Source: Daucus carota subsp. sativus (lineage: Eukaryota > Streptophyta > Magnoliopsida > Apiales > Apiaceae). From it: a stretch of 64,000 bases of DNA. Within the stretch, counting starts at the first letter, position 1; each line of letters begins with the position of its first letter. The stretch lies in the NCBI RefSeq assembly GCF_001625215.2, contig NC_030383.2, positions 10,676,779 through 10,740,778 on the forward strand. The letters are read 5' to 3'. This document shows positions 1 through 10,821 of this stretch, one piece after another. The notes under the pieces were generated by a model that saw nothing but the letters and a program-made list of their open reading frames with translations, did not search any database and had not been told where the DNA came from. The translations under genes and the position numbers were made by a program.

Positions 1-439
1 TTAGATTGAAATCCCTTGAAGATTCGTCCGTAAAAACTTCTCTTTTCCTACTACCAGTGGTGCCATTCAAAGTTGACATTCCGAGCCCTGGAAAGATGCT
101 TCACTGCAGATGTAGCAAATTTCCATCCTGATCTGGTGATCTGATAATCAAGTCGGAGTAATTACTCAGATCAAGGCCTGAAGTGCCTTCTTCAAAATCC
201 ACTCTTAGTAGTACCAAATTAGTCTTCAATAGAATCTTCTTCGAATCACAATCAGCTTTGTCGAACATAGAAAACTGCTTCTAATAATCCTTTGAGTAAT
301 CAATTGGATTGGGTCATCAATGTACTTCCATTACCGGTTCTGAGAATCTGGTATTTGAAATCCCGGTGTTTGTCTTGTAATCTGTCAGCCTGATCTGTCT
401 CAACTAAATGTCAATCTGATTTGTCTTGGTGTAGAATAA

Positions 440-1100
440 TTAAAAAGGTTACGGGACACTTGATTATTTAAACTAAGTTTAAATTATAAAGAAAATAAAT
501 TTTAAAATTAAGTTTTAAAAGATGAAAGAAAATAAAGTATAAAATAAACTTAGTTAAATCTATAAAGTAAATTTAATTATATTTAAAAAATAAATTCAAA
601 TAAATTCATAATAAACTGAATAAGTTTAGAATAAATTTATTTCAAATTCATTTAGTAAATATATTAAAATTTATTAGATAAATTTAACTTTTGAAAATAT
701 TCAAGTGTCTCGTCTCCAATTAAATCATAGCTTCCAGAACAAATGAATTTGAACCCTTGAACTTGAACTTATATCCATAATCAGTTAAATCCTCTTAAAT
801 TTATATTTTATATTTTAACTTAAATTTAAATCATAAACTATACAAATTTAAATAATAAATTTATAAAAATTTATGATAAACTTGATAAAGTCTAAGAGTA
901 AACTTTACAAGTCTAAAATAAATTTAAGCAAATTTATTAAAAGAATTTAGCAAAGTTTATAAAGTAAATTTAATTAAGTTTATAAGATAAATTTAATTAA
1001 TTCATAATAAACTCAATTAATAAGTTTAAAATAAATTAAGTTAAATTTATAAAATAAACTTATTAAAATTTAAAATATAAATTTATAAGTCCTGGTCCAA
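440..1100. repeat. AT-rich degenerate repeat in retrotransposon leader
   Basis: About 660 bases made almost only of A and T, built from degenerate repeats of words such as TTTATAAAGTAAATTTAATT and TAAGTTTAAAATAAA. It contains no open frame and ends sharply at about 1090, where ordinary composition returns. It sits in the element's 5' leader, between the primer-binding site and the internal region. I see no function in it. Confidence 0.6.
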
Positions 1101-1251
1101 AGTTCAGTATCCGACAGATAATCCTTGCTTAGGCCTACGGACAAATTCAGCAACACAAACCGGAAGAACATTTCCCCTTATCAAATATCAAAAGCTAGGT
1201 TCTTGATTTTCCGTACGATAAGGATCCTGATTTGTATATCAATCAGCCTGC

Positions 1252-1263
1252 GCTCTGATGCCA
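1252..1263 (-). other. Primer-binding site of the LTR element
   Basis: Read on the minus strand this is TGGCATCAGAGC, one base different from TGGTATCAGAGC, the plant initiator-methionine tRNA primer-binding site. It lies two bases inside the LTR edge, the expected place. It fixes the orientation of the element (5' LTR at right, body to the left). Confidence 0.75.
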
Positions 1264-1265
1264 AA

Positions 1266-3012
1266 TGTTAGGTCCAAAGTATCGTAGAAGGGGGGGGTTG
1301 AATACGATACTCACTACAATTTAAAATTCTTTCGAATCTTGCGGATAAATAAATTGCAGTCCTGTAATGGGTTTCGTGTTCCGGATATTTATTGGGTCGA
1401 TTTCTGAGGATATTAAAATATTAAACCAACACACAATATTTTCCAAGGTATATCTGTATATTGATAAATACCTCGAAGGTGCTATAAATCCAAACCCGAA
1501 GGTTGGCTACAATGACCACTCCTCTAAATATTACAAACTCTAACCACTACTGATATTTATGGTACAAAACTAGGCTAGGGTGTGTGTATATTTGAGAGAG
1601 TTTGTGCAAAGCACTTGGTCATCCATCCCGAAGGATGTGTGTGTATTGTGAGAACCACAATCACATATTTATAGGCTTTCATAAACTAACCATGGTTAAC
1701 GAGTTCGTCCTGGACGACTTGAGTTCGTCCTGGACGGATTCGATTTAACAAAATAAATCTAACTCCAATTGTGTGCATGAAGGGGCGCAGGTTTTATATA
1801 CACACATATATATATATAACAAAGTTGCGCTTTGAACATATATATATGTATATATAGAAAGTCAAAACTTGCGCCAGTCAATTCTTGCGCTTCAACATAT
1901 CTTCACTGTTGCCACTGTAGTTTCAGTACTTGGAGAAATTCCAAGTAACCAGAGTTGCGCTTGGATGAGTCAAACTTGGCGCCAGGTGAGTCAATCATTG
2001 CGCCTCACATTGCACTCCACTTGCTGGGACTTAGGCAAATGCTTCACACACTACATTGCTCTTTAATCATAGTCAGAGGCGCAACATTTGACTTGGTCAA
2101 ATGTTGCGCTTTGACCAAGGTCAAATGATGCGCCTGAGCATCACTGTGTTGCCTGTGACTTAGCCAAATAAAGAGAATGTTGCGCCAAGTGCAATGACAG
2201 GAGGCGCAACATTTGACTTTAGTCAAATGTTGCGCTCCTTCCTTCAGTATACTGATAGCTTCACTTAGCCAAAATCCTGATGAATAAACCAAGCGCAAGT
2301 TTTGACTTCTGGTCAAACTTGGCGCCTGATTTATTCACAGTGTATACAATGATTGTATACTTAGAAGATTTTGCCTTAGACTACCCATTTGTATCACTTA
2401 TTAAAATATATATATACATATATATAGAATTAATTGTGTTTAAATAATTACTTGAATTATTTATGTTCAAGTAATTCACAATTAATATATATATATATAT
2501 ACATATATATATAATAATAAGTTCCTTTGGCAATATTCTGGAGCAGCTCGATTGACTTGATCAATTAATCCGTTGATCGAATCCACTGAATACTTTCGTA
2601 CGTCCTGACGTCCTGTGCACTGGTCTGGTTCACGAACGACTCGAACTGAAATAATCCCTTGAATTCTTTTGCTTAACAATATACTTGATCAGTCATTCCG
2701 GGTTAGTTTATGCTTCAGTTTGTTGATTATAAATAACCAACCAAGACATATAGAAATATCTTGCTTCAGGGGTTGCACTGAAATCTTTAGAGTACTTGGA
2801 CAACATCTTCATTGCTTCCACAATCTTGAATACTTCAATCTTTATTCTTCACTGAGGCATGAACATATTAATGAACTTCTTCCAGTGAGCTTATTCCTTC
2901 AAGACTGTAGATGGCTTCTTCACCCTTTGTCTTCGTATCTTCCAATTCCGGTGCAGGCGTAGTGTTATTTACTTGTCCCGTTCTATTGTTGAGTTATCAT
3001 CCCTATGTAACA
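1266..3012 (-). repeat. 5' LTR of the retrotransposon (about 1.75 kb)
   Basis: Bounded by TGTTA at 1266 and TAACA at 3012 on the plus strand, giving the 5'-TG..CA-3' borders expected of an LTR. The inner edge is supported by the adjacent primer-binding site; the outer edge is inferred from the matching terminus and from the return of CACTA sequence to its right. Inside are TATA-rich stretches at 1795-1860, 2405-2430 and 2485-2515, a direct repeat of GAGTTCGTCCTGGACG near 1700-1735, and a cluster of strong hairpins at 2079-2324. No protein is encoded. Confidence 0.65.
2079..2324. repeat. Cluster of GCGCAA hairpins inside the LTR
   Basis: Two perfect inverted repeats: GCGCAACATTTGAC with its complement and a 3-base loop at 2079-2109, and GCGCAACATTTGACT with its complement and a 2-base loop at 2204-2235. 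A third, imperfect one (AGCGCAAGTTTTGAC with its partner) is at 2291-2324. Single arms of the same word (TTGCGC) recur from about 1870 to 2190. The repeats are far more regular than the surrounding LTR. Confidence 0.8.
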
Positions 3013-3200
3013 GATAGGGTTGTCTTTACATTTAGACTTACAGATCCCTCATTAACAGCCCCACGATCCCTTCCTTCTGCACTATCATTTCCCCTCCCAC
3101 CAGCCCCGCGACCCCCACTACTGGTTCCCCGTCCCCTGCTCCCTTTACTGCCCCTGCCCTTGCCCCCTCCACCACCGCTGGTACCAGCTCCCATTGCCAT
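3013..3200 (-). pseudogene. Truncated Gly/Arg-rich ORF of the CACTA element
   Basis: Downstream of the transposase, on the same strand, is an open frame whose start MAMGAGTS is followed by glycine-, serine- and arginine-rich sequence (runs of GGGGG and several RGRG/GGRG words). It reads up to the retrotransposon border, where it is cut off. CACTA elements often carry a second gene or extra exons here, and low-complexity glycine-rich starts occur, but no domain is recognisable. It could be a second element-encoded protein, a C-terminal exon of the transposase, or chance coding in a GC-rich stretch. Confidence 0.35.
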
Positions 3201-3266
3201 AAGAACCCAGAATACAACTAACAAAAAACTTGACCTGCCAACCTGCATATTTAATAAGTAAGCAGG

Positions 3267-5510
3267 TCAACATTCAACAAACACAAAATACATCCAACTC
3301 CCATTACATGGGCCACCCAACTTGGCCTCGGTAGCTAAATGTTGCGGCAAATGCTCCATTGGATCGAAAAGACTAGGAGTATAGATCACTTCAAGCTTGG
3401 ACATTATTCTCACTATGTCTTTCTCCATTTTTTCTAAGTCACTGTATTTCAAATTAGCTGAGCACAAATCTTGAAAGAAATTGGACAACTCAATAAGAAC
3501 ATCGGCTACATGTCTCGGTAGCAAGTCACGACAAACGATAGGCAACAGCTTTTGCATAAAAATATGACAATCATGTGATTTCATACCATGAATAGAGTTC
3601 TTTTCAAAATTCACACACCTGGCTATATTTGAGACGTACCCGTCAGGAGGTTGAAGTTTAGAAATCCACCTGAACAACAAATGGAGTTGATATCTAGAAA
3701 GCACGTATGGCGCGCTTGGTATTGTGCCATCCTCTTTTATCCACAACTCACGATGTATTCCCAATTCCATGCAATCACGTCTTGCCTTCAAGTTGTCTTT
3801 CGACTTCTTCTTGTCATTAATCAATGTGCAGAATATGTTGTCAAAAACATTTTTCTCAGTGTGCATGACATCAATGCAATGACGAAGTCTAAGTGTCTCC
3901 CAATACGGGAGCTCAAAAAATGGCGAAAAGTGAGTCCAATTATGTGTCACACCATAATCCCTGGGTTTTCTCCAGGATGTCTTTCCCGGAGGGGGAAACT
4001 GTATCTGCTCGCACATTGTCTTTGCTATTATTCCAGAATGTCGATATGTGACTGATAGTGCCTTAGTTCTACCGAACTTTGTACTCCTTCTAAGTGGATC
4101 ATCTTGGTCCAAGAAATATCGAGCAGTGCCATAAAAGCTAGGTTTACCACCATGTTTTAGTTGAGTGGCTTTAACTTCTCCCATACAAACTGGACAAGAC
4201 AACTTGCCTTTAGTAGACCATCCACTAAGCATGGCAAGTGCGGGAAAGTCACTGATTGTCCACATTAGTGTTGCCTTCATCATGAAATTGGTACGTGAGA
4301 ATCTATCATATGTTTCCACCCCGGTGTGCCACAATAGTTTCAATTCATCAATCAATGGTCGAAGATAAACATGAAGGTCTTTTGTAGGATCACTCGGTCC
4401 AGGAATGAGAAGAGGCATGAACATGTACGGAGCCTTCGTGCACATAGATGGAGGAAGGTTGTACACCACAACCACCACAGGCCACACTGTATATTCCCTT
4501 GCATGTGCATCACGAAATGGGTCAAATCCATCAGTGGAAAGGCCAAGTCTAACATTTCGAATCTCCTTTGAAAAGTGCGGGAATCTACTATCAAAATGCT
4601 TCCACTCATCACCATCAGCGGGGTGAGATAACTGGCCTTCAACTACAACTCTGTTGTGGTGCCACCTCATACACTCAGCTGTCTTCTCAGCCATAAACAA
4701 GTGTTGCAACCTTTGGGTGAGAGGAAAGTAGCGCAAGATCTTTCGTGCGATCTTCTTCTTCTTTGGATCCTTTTGTTCCTTGTATCGTCTTGTATAACAT
4801 ATATCACAATGTGTCTTGTTGATGTCTTCCTTGTAAAATAACATGCAATCATTTTCACAAGCATCAACTTTTTCATATCCCATATGCAATCCCGATATCA
4901 TCTTTCGCACCTCATAATAGCTCTTGGGAAGTTTGTGACCATCAGGTAACACCGATCCAATAAGGCAAAGTAACTCATCGAAGCCATTATTACTACAATG
5001 ATGCTTGTTCTTGAAATGTAGTAGCTTGTTTACAAATGACAATATTGTGTAATCCTTGTTATTTGGATAGATTGGTTCAGAGGCATCATTCACCATATTG
5101 TAAAATTATTTGGCATCGGCATTTGGTTCCTCCCCAAAATTCTCAAAATATCTATTTGCATCTGCAAAATCTCTTAGCATGTTATGAGCATCATACATGT
5201 CATCATCATCATTACAACCGGAACTCATTCCAACTTCAACTCGGGGCATATCCTTCTCCCCATGTAACTCCCATTTGGTATACCATTGCATAATCCCATG
5301 AAGATACAAATCAACTTTCACACCACTAGGATCTTTGAAATACCTATTTTTACACTTTTGACATGGACATCTCATAAGCCCTTCATCTTCATCTTTAAGA
5401 TTATCACAAGCAAATTTAAAAAAACTATCCACACCATTTTTGTATTCTTCCGTTATATATTTGAACTCATTGTATCGACTACGACCAACCCAACTACGAT
5501 CGGATGTCAT
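3267..5510 (-). pseudogene. CACTA transposase (transposase-associated domain + TNP2), one in-frame stop
   Basis: The first 134 codons (5510-5106) give the transposase-associated domain, with its CPCQKCKN zinc-binding-like motif. A TAA at 5106-5108 then interrupts the frame. The same frame continues through FYNMVNDASEPIYP into the TNP2 domain (about 5096-3600; CPVCMGEV, HNWTHFSPFFELPYWETL and DVMHTEKNVFDN are recognisable family blocks). It then enters the start of the DUF4218-type region (MEHLPQHLATEAKLGGP) and departs from the family just before 3267. Since both parts are in one frame, a single nonsense change or an unrecognised intron separates them. A GT donor near 3285-3305 could lead to further exons. 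The usual DUF4216 part is not seen. The family makes the transposase that binds the CACTA ends and mobilises the element. Confidence 0.88.
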
Positions 5511-5939
5511 CTACAAAATATACACACAATTCAAATATAAATGCAAATAAAATAAAATCACAAAATTCTAATTAACTCATACCTAAAATGTATACTAATA
5601 CACATATCTATACTAATTTCATCATACATGAGTAACATCAAACATTCATACCAAGTTCAAAAACAACACCCTACACTAATTTAACAAATTTAGGAAACAC
5701 AATTTAACTTATATAGCTATCATAATTTGGTATTGAATTTACATTATTTAAAGGAAAAAAACTAGTAAAATTTAAATACTAGAATGTGATACTTACTTGA
5801 TGATCTCAAAGATTTGATGAGAAGAATATGATATATATGATGGCATAAAAAAAGAGAAATGGTGGAAAAGGGAGAATAGAAGAGAGAAAGGGAAAGAAAC
5901 AAAAAAAAGGGAAAGCGGCGTGAAAGGAAGAGAGCAGTA

Positions 5940-6573
5940 GGCTTTCAATCTGGGAAGGTTAAAATTGACCGCTTTCGGTCAAAATCATAAAACTGACCGC
6001 CAACGGTCACTTTTATATATATGACTGACAGCGGTCAAAAATTAAAAACGACTGACACCGGTCAATTTAATAATATTGACCACTTTCAGTCAAAAATACA
6101 TTTTCAGTTTTTTTGAAACTTTGTGCGGGAAAAATCCCGCCTAACAAATAGTTTCGACCGAACTAAAAGTGACTGACGCCGGTCAATTTTATTATTTGGA
6201 CCGCAATCAGTCAAAAATACTTTTCACATTTTTTTGAAACTTTGCGCGGGAAAATTCCCGCCTATATAATAATTTCGACCGCAGGCAAATTTGACCGCGA
6301 CCGGTCAATTTTAATGACGTCATCGAATTAAAGTTTGGCGGGAACTTTCCCTCCATTTTTTTCGGGGCCCACCATTTAAATTTGACCGGCTTATTTTGAC
6401 CGAAAACTTATTTTGACCGAAAATGGTCAAAATTATGGGGCAGTCAAAATTAATCGGGCAATTTTAACCTTGACTTGGTGGCATGCGAGTTTGACCTTAT
6501 ATTTGACCGCATTCGGTCAAAAATAAGGCGGTCAAAAATAACCGGTCAAAAATAACCGGTTTTTCTTGTAGTG
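5940..6573 (-). repeat. CACTA terminal inverted repeat and GACCG subterminal repeats
   Basis: About a dozen short palindromic units of the form TTGACCGnnnnCGGTCAA or the variant GACTGACnnCGGTCAA, in both orientations, fill this stretch. A longer block containing TTTTTTTGAAACTTTG, CGGGAAAA, TCCCGCC and TTTCGACCG occurs twice (about 6108-6160 and 6228-6283). Subterminal arrays of this kind are where CACTA transposase proteins bind in other plants. The terminal CACTACAAGAAAAACCGG lies at the right edge. Confidence 0.85.
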
Positions 6574-6576
6574 ATA

Positions 6577-7195
6577 CATGGTCTACGGTACTACAGTAAA
6601 TATGTGGACTACATGGAACTTTGTTCTCAAAGAATATATACAATTTTCCATAAAGTCATTAAAAGTCTATCAATTATATTTTACCACCCAAGTCATTAAT
6701 ATATTGAATAACAACTGAATTTTAATAACTCTTTAAAAGTTGTAATTCAATACCTCAAACTTTGAAAGACTTTTTAAGAATCCTGATACATTACCTCTTT
6801 AATTTTAAAGAGTATTTAATAATTATAATTGAATACACCTAAATTTTAAAAGTCATTAATAATCATATTACAATACCACCCCCTTAAATTTTAGTAAATT
6901 ATTATAAAAACTTCGAAAAAGAATTATCACATTAATTTCAATAATTGAATCGGTCGGTCACATCATAGGAGATTAATCACTTAAATCAGGAATTTTTAGT
7001 TACTATTAATACTGAATATTGACGTCCCATTTGCAGTTAGCCTCTAATTTTATTTTTATAATTTTATCCGACAAAAAATAGTTTTATTGTTCACATATTG
7101 AATTATATAATGTACAAATTGTGACCTGTTTCTTAGTATTGTAAGGAGTCACCTACATATCGTCTAGTTGAATATTACTACCTTCAATATAATTA
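6577..7195. other. Intergenic, no recognised feature
   Basis: AT-rich sequence between the CACTA element and the repeat field to the right. It contains degenerate repeats of TTTAAAAGTCATTAATAA-like words at about 6650-6860. No open frame, hairpin or terminal repeat that I could support. Confidence 0.5.
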
Positions 7196-7573
7196 TAACT
7201 AGTGAATAAAGCCGCGCTTCGCGGCGGCGTTATAAATTTTGATAAAAATTAATATTATAATAGTATAAAAATTATTTTGAGCCATCTTCCCATTAAACAT
7301 ATCACTAATAAAAAGTATTATAATTAGTATAAAAATTTGTTTAAGTGGCCATCGTGTCAAACACAATACTAATAATAAAATTAGTTCGAACCCCCTCTCG
7401 TCAAAGACATTATTAATCCATAATTATTATTTTTATGATAAAATTAAATATTATAATTTAGATCAAAATTAGTTTGAACCACTCTCTTGTCAAACACAAT
7501 ACTAATAATAAAACACTATAATTTAGATATTAGTTTGAGTCGCATTACTGTCAAACACAATACTAATAAAAAT
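7196..7573. repeat. AT-rich repeat field headed by a GC hairpin
   Basis: Starts with GCCGCGCTTCGCGGC (about 7211-7225), a perfect 6-bp stem with a 3-base loop, in an otherwise very AT-rich context. It is followed by three or four degenerate units of about 100 bases, each ending with a variant of GTCAAACACAATACTAATAA. The same units continue into the tandem duplication to the right. A short GC hairpin in such a setting is seen in Helitron-type elements, but I could not define TC and CTRR ends, so the class is open. Confidence 0.5.
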
Positions 7574-8407
7574 TATTCTAATTATGATAAAATTAAAGAT
7601 TATAATTGGATAAAAATTATCTTGAACTGTGATCCCATTTTAACAAAAAATTATATTATAACATAGATAAAAAATTATTTTAGCCATTTTCCCGTCAAAC
7701 ATGATACTAATTGAAAATTTATATTATTTAGATAAAAGTTAGTTTGGGCCGCCTCCCGTGCCCGTCAAACATAATACCTAAGTCCTTGTGCCCTCCGTTG
7801 TTCGATTGCCTCTGTATATACAAACTCTAGAATATTAATCTGCAAGGTTTTACAACAATTTTGAAGGCTAAGAGCAATTGTATGAAGTGTCACTGTTATT
7901 CTAATTATGATAAAATTAAAGATTATAATTGGATAAAAATTACTTTGAACCGTGGTCCCGTTTTAACAAAAAATTATATTATAACATAGATAAAAAATTA
8001 TTTTGACCATTTTTGCGTCAAACATTATACTAATTGAAAATTTATATTATTTAGATAAAAATTAGTTTTGGCCGCCTCCCGTGCCCGTCAAACATAGTTT
8101 TTGTTTGTTTCGTAGAAGCAGAAGCTGCTTCTGGCTTCTACTTCTCTTGACTTTCTCAGCTTCTCTCTCACAGCTTTTGCTTCTTTTCCAAACAGTTTAT
8201 TAACTTATTTACTTCTCACTTCTACTCCACTTTTTTAGTTTAAGCAAGGAGTCACTTCTTTTAAGCTAACCCAAACGGCCCCATAATACCTAAGTCCTTG
8301 TGCCCTCCGTTGTTCGATTGCCTCTGTATATACAAATTCAAGAATATTAATCCGCAAGGTTTTGCAACAATTTTGAAGGCAGGAGCAATTGTATGAAGTG
8401 TCACTGT
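7574..8407. repeat. 323-bp tandem duplication, second copy interrupted
   Basis: The stretch 7574-7896 (starting TATTCTAATTATGATAAAAT, ending TATGAAGTGTCACTGT) is followed head to tail by a second copy at 7897-8407. The copies match along their whole length with scattered substitutions. The second is longer only because of a 186-bp insertion plus a 3-bp duplication (8097-8285). The first copy thus gives the empty site of the insertion. Confidence 0.88.
8097..8282. mobile_element. 186-bp MITE-like insertion with ATA target duplication
   Basis: Compared with the empty site in the first tandem copy, exactly this segment is added, together with a repeat of ATA (8094-8096 and 8283-8285). The ends are GTTTTTGTTTG at left and CAAACGGCCCC at right, which match only roughly as inverted repeats around a shared GTTTG core. 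The interior has an AGAAGCAG..CTGCTTCT hairpin. The 3-bp duplication fits a Harbinger/Tourist-type MITE; the weak terminal repeats leave this uncertain. Confidence 0.65.
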
Positions 8408-9109
8408 AACAATTATGTCCCATTTTTCTCTTTAGTACTCCTTTTCAATCCCGCCGGATTATAAAAGAATTGATTCGATAGAACTCTAAAAATATCAGAA
8501 CAAAAGACGGTAGACAAATAAAATTCATGTCGTGCCAAACTTTAAAAATTAACTTTCATTAATGAGATTAACTAAAAGAGACGTTCATAACTTATGCCCC
8601 AGGTACCACCTCCCAATTCTCCGCCGAGTTTAAGCATAGCAGATTGAGGGAAGATTCTTTTTAAACAGGCGAATAAAAAAAAACATTAGATAATAAAAGA
8701 TAAATTTCTAGTATCCTAGTTGTATTGTCTTGTAACTATTAACAAAAAAACCGAATTCTTCTTCTCTTTAAACTCAAATACCTTTTATACACTTTAGAAG
8801 CCGATAAGAAAAGAATTGTATTGACTTTAGAATCCTTTAAACTTGTTTTTTTGAATTATAACTATATTTTTTATCCGAAATTGAAGAAAAATCGGAAGAC
8901 TGAATCGAACAATTCCAGATACGCCCGCATCCTCCTTTATATATATATATTGATTGATTCACTTCAACTTTAATCATAACTAGTTTAAAAAAAAAAAAAA
9001 AACCTTTAAATCATAACTAATATTACCAAATTCATCCGATCGAATCTGAACAGGGCGGTCCAACTTTCTTTCTTATATACCCTTGTGTCTCAACCATGAT
9101 TTTCTTTTT
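8408..9109. other. Intergenic, no recognised feature
   Basis: AT-rich sequence with an A-run near 8985-9002. No coding frame of note and no bounded repeat seen. Confidence 0.5.
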
Positions 9110-9304
9110 AAAAAGTTTCGTCCAATTCTTTACATCGTTTCTCACTGTTCCTTCATTTTCACACCATTTTTACTACAATATCTTCATTTTATACATTAAA
9201 ACCCACTAGTTCACATATTTTTCTTTCACTTTTTCACTACTTTGTACATATTTTTTAATCTTCGTGCCCAAATCAATCTAAAGAATTGGCTGGGACGGAG
9301 GGAG
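9110..9304. mobile_element. Stowaway-like MITE (right end clear, left end decayed)
   Basis: The right end GGGACGGAGGGAG followed by TA (9305-9306) is the standard Stowaway terminus. The interior (CTTTTTCACTACTTTGTACA, then a CTTCGTGCCCAAA word) is typical of the family. The left terminus is degenerate near TTTCGTCC at about 9115, so that border is approximate. Confidence 0.6.
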
Positions 9305-9306
9305 TA

Positions 9307-10289
9307 TGAAATTAAATTGAATACAAAGATATGTCCTAGGGTTTCTTATGGCCGGGTTCGTTTGATACACGAGAGTCCGTTCTACTAACGAAAAATGAAC
9401 GTTTTGCATATATGTTTCAAGAGAAATGATGTGTGCAAATAAAAATATTGTCATCAATATTAATCGTGTAATTCTTTTTACCTATTCATTACACTAAACT
9501 AAAACCATTTACAATTTCACTAATTCTAGTTAATCCTCGTAAACATTTTCAATCGTATTCCCCAGATCTAAAGGGCCGCGTTATCGGTCGGAGGAGTTGC
9601 CGGAATGAGATAGTAGTGTTTTTCCAGAAAAAGACTTGTCATGTCTCGTCTTGTTTTAAGCTGTTTGATAACATGATTTGTTGATACTTTAGCTAGCAAG
9701 ATGAATAATAAAGGTAAAATAGCTATCAATCAACTCGCTCTCAACTCAATCATTCAGAAGTTGTGGGTAAGAGCAATATACATGAATCTAAACAAGGTTT
9801 ACTGCATTAGGGAATCTTCCTCTAATACTTTGACTCTGAGTTTCTCACATGCCAACCTTACATTTTGTCCCTGCCATGTCCCCGCCCCCACGCTTCTGTT
9901 TATATATACTTCTACATAATTACCAAAATAATATCGATAAAGACAAACAATGTATAAATATTACAGTAAATTCAACAATCTTGTATTTGAACTCGAAATA
10001 TTTTGTAATCATATCTGTATAAGTACCTACGTAGGCATATCTTCAAAATTGATTCACTGTGAAAACCATCTATCAGAAAGCTGATAGATTCGAGGCTTGC
10101 CTCAGTCATGCATGTCTTAAATCGGTACTGTATCTGTGACTGAGACGGTGAGTGAGTGTATATATTGTAATTTGGAGCTATGGGCTGTGGCTGCTGGTTA
10201 ATGTGTGTACATGTATCATATATGTGCAGCAGTACTGCACGGAGTTTGTAGTGAAAGTATACAATAACGTTTAGTGATAATAATTTATT
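9307..10289. other. Intergenic, no recognised feature
   Basis: Sequence between two transposons with only short chance frames. No family resemblance and no repeat structure that I could support. Confidence 0.5.
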
Positions 10290-10298
10290 TTAAAATTA

Positions 10299-10420
10299 GA
10301 GCTTATTGCAATCCGCACCCCTTTACTTCCGCCCAAAAACACTTTAGTATGCATACTTTGGATAATTGCATTTCGCCACCCACCGGTTTTTTGGACGCGG
10401 CATTTTCCACCCTTTCCGTC
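10299..10420. repeat. Left terminal inverted repeat of the Mutator-like element
   Basis: Pairs with 11089-11210. It starts GAGCTTATTGCAA and ends CCCTTTCCGTC. It differs from its partner at three positions that I can see. Confidence 0.92.
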
Positions 10421-10581
10421 AAGCTCCGTTAATTAATTGTGTTTAACGTTAGTTTAGTCAAGGGTAAAATAGGAAAATCGAGTTCTAACGGTCTTCTTTC
10501 CCCATTTGACTGTATATAACCCTAATTTCATACCTTGTAGCACTAATTTCTTTGTTTTTTGCTTTTCCAACTGCAGAAAAG

Positions 10582-10821
10582 ATGAGGGAGCAGTGTGCTT
10601 GTGGAAGCATCATCGTCGCCAAAACTGCTTGGACAGATTCCAATCCCGGCCGCCGTTTTTTTTCTTGTGACCGTTGTAGGTACTTTAGGTGGATTGATGC
10701 TCCATTATGGGATTTCTTTCCCATTTGGGAGCCCATAAACATTTACATCATCGCCCCCTTTTTGGATTTTGCCTTCTTTGACTGCATTCGATATCTGCCT
10801 CAGTCTTCCTCTCATGATTGA
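10582..10821 (+). CDS. Small GRF zinc-finger protein carried by a Mutator-like element (79 aa)
   Basis: An intronless 79-residue frame inside the element. Residues 5-38 form a GRF-type zinc finger: C5 and C7 (CACG), the signature NPGRRFFSC at 21-29, C32, then YFRWID. GRF fingers bind nucleic acid in several eukaryotic repair enzymes, and small GRF-only proteins are common in plants. I chose the ATG at 10582 because it begins the finger directly; an upstream in-frame ATG at 10552 would add ten residues. A TATA word (10513-10518) overlaps a telo-box-like AACCCTAA (about 10518-10525) upstream. The C-terminal half is hydrophobic and unlike any family I know. It may be a captured host exon (Pack-MULE) or a gene the element family keeps. 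Confidence 0.6.
   Translation: MREQCACGSIIVAKTAWTDSNPGRRFFSCDRCRYFRWIDAPLWDFFPIWEPINIYIIAPFLDFAFFDCIRYLPQSSSHD

Larger units (their letters stand above)
1..3012 (-). mobile_element. LTR retrotransposon, 5' part (probably Ty1/Copia, SIRE-like), fossil
   Basis: The right end of a long-LTR retrotransposon lying on the minus strand; its body continues beyond the left edge. A complete LTR occupies 1266-3012, and a primer-binding site directly abuts its inner end. The sequence left of it (1-1251) is untranslated leader and the start of the internal region, with no protein domain I can name. The LTR begins TGTTA and ends TAACA on the plus strand. GATAG at 3013-3017 would be one copy of the target duplication; the partner is outside the window. 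Assignment to Copia/SIRE rests on the long LTR and the style of the LTR/PBS junction, not on protein sequence, so the lineage is an inference. It is inserted in the CACTA element to its right and is therefore younger than it. Confidence 0.72.
3013..6573 (-). mobile_element. CACTA (En/Spm) DNA transposon, 5' part
   Basis: The right end, read on the minus strand, is CACTACAAGAAAAACCGG, the canonical CACTA terminus, ending at 6573; ATA at 6574-6576 would be the 3-bp target duplication. Next to it lies a 630-base block of GACCG-type subterminal repeats, then a transposase reading right to left. The left part of the element is interrupted at 3012 by the LTR retrotransposon, and its other terminus is not in the window. 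The long transposase frame suggests a fairly recent element. Confidence 0.9.

Noticed and set aside
2482-2962. Short open frames in the LTR
   Set aside because: LTRs are not expected to code, and the frames resemble nothing.
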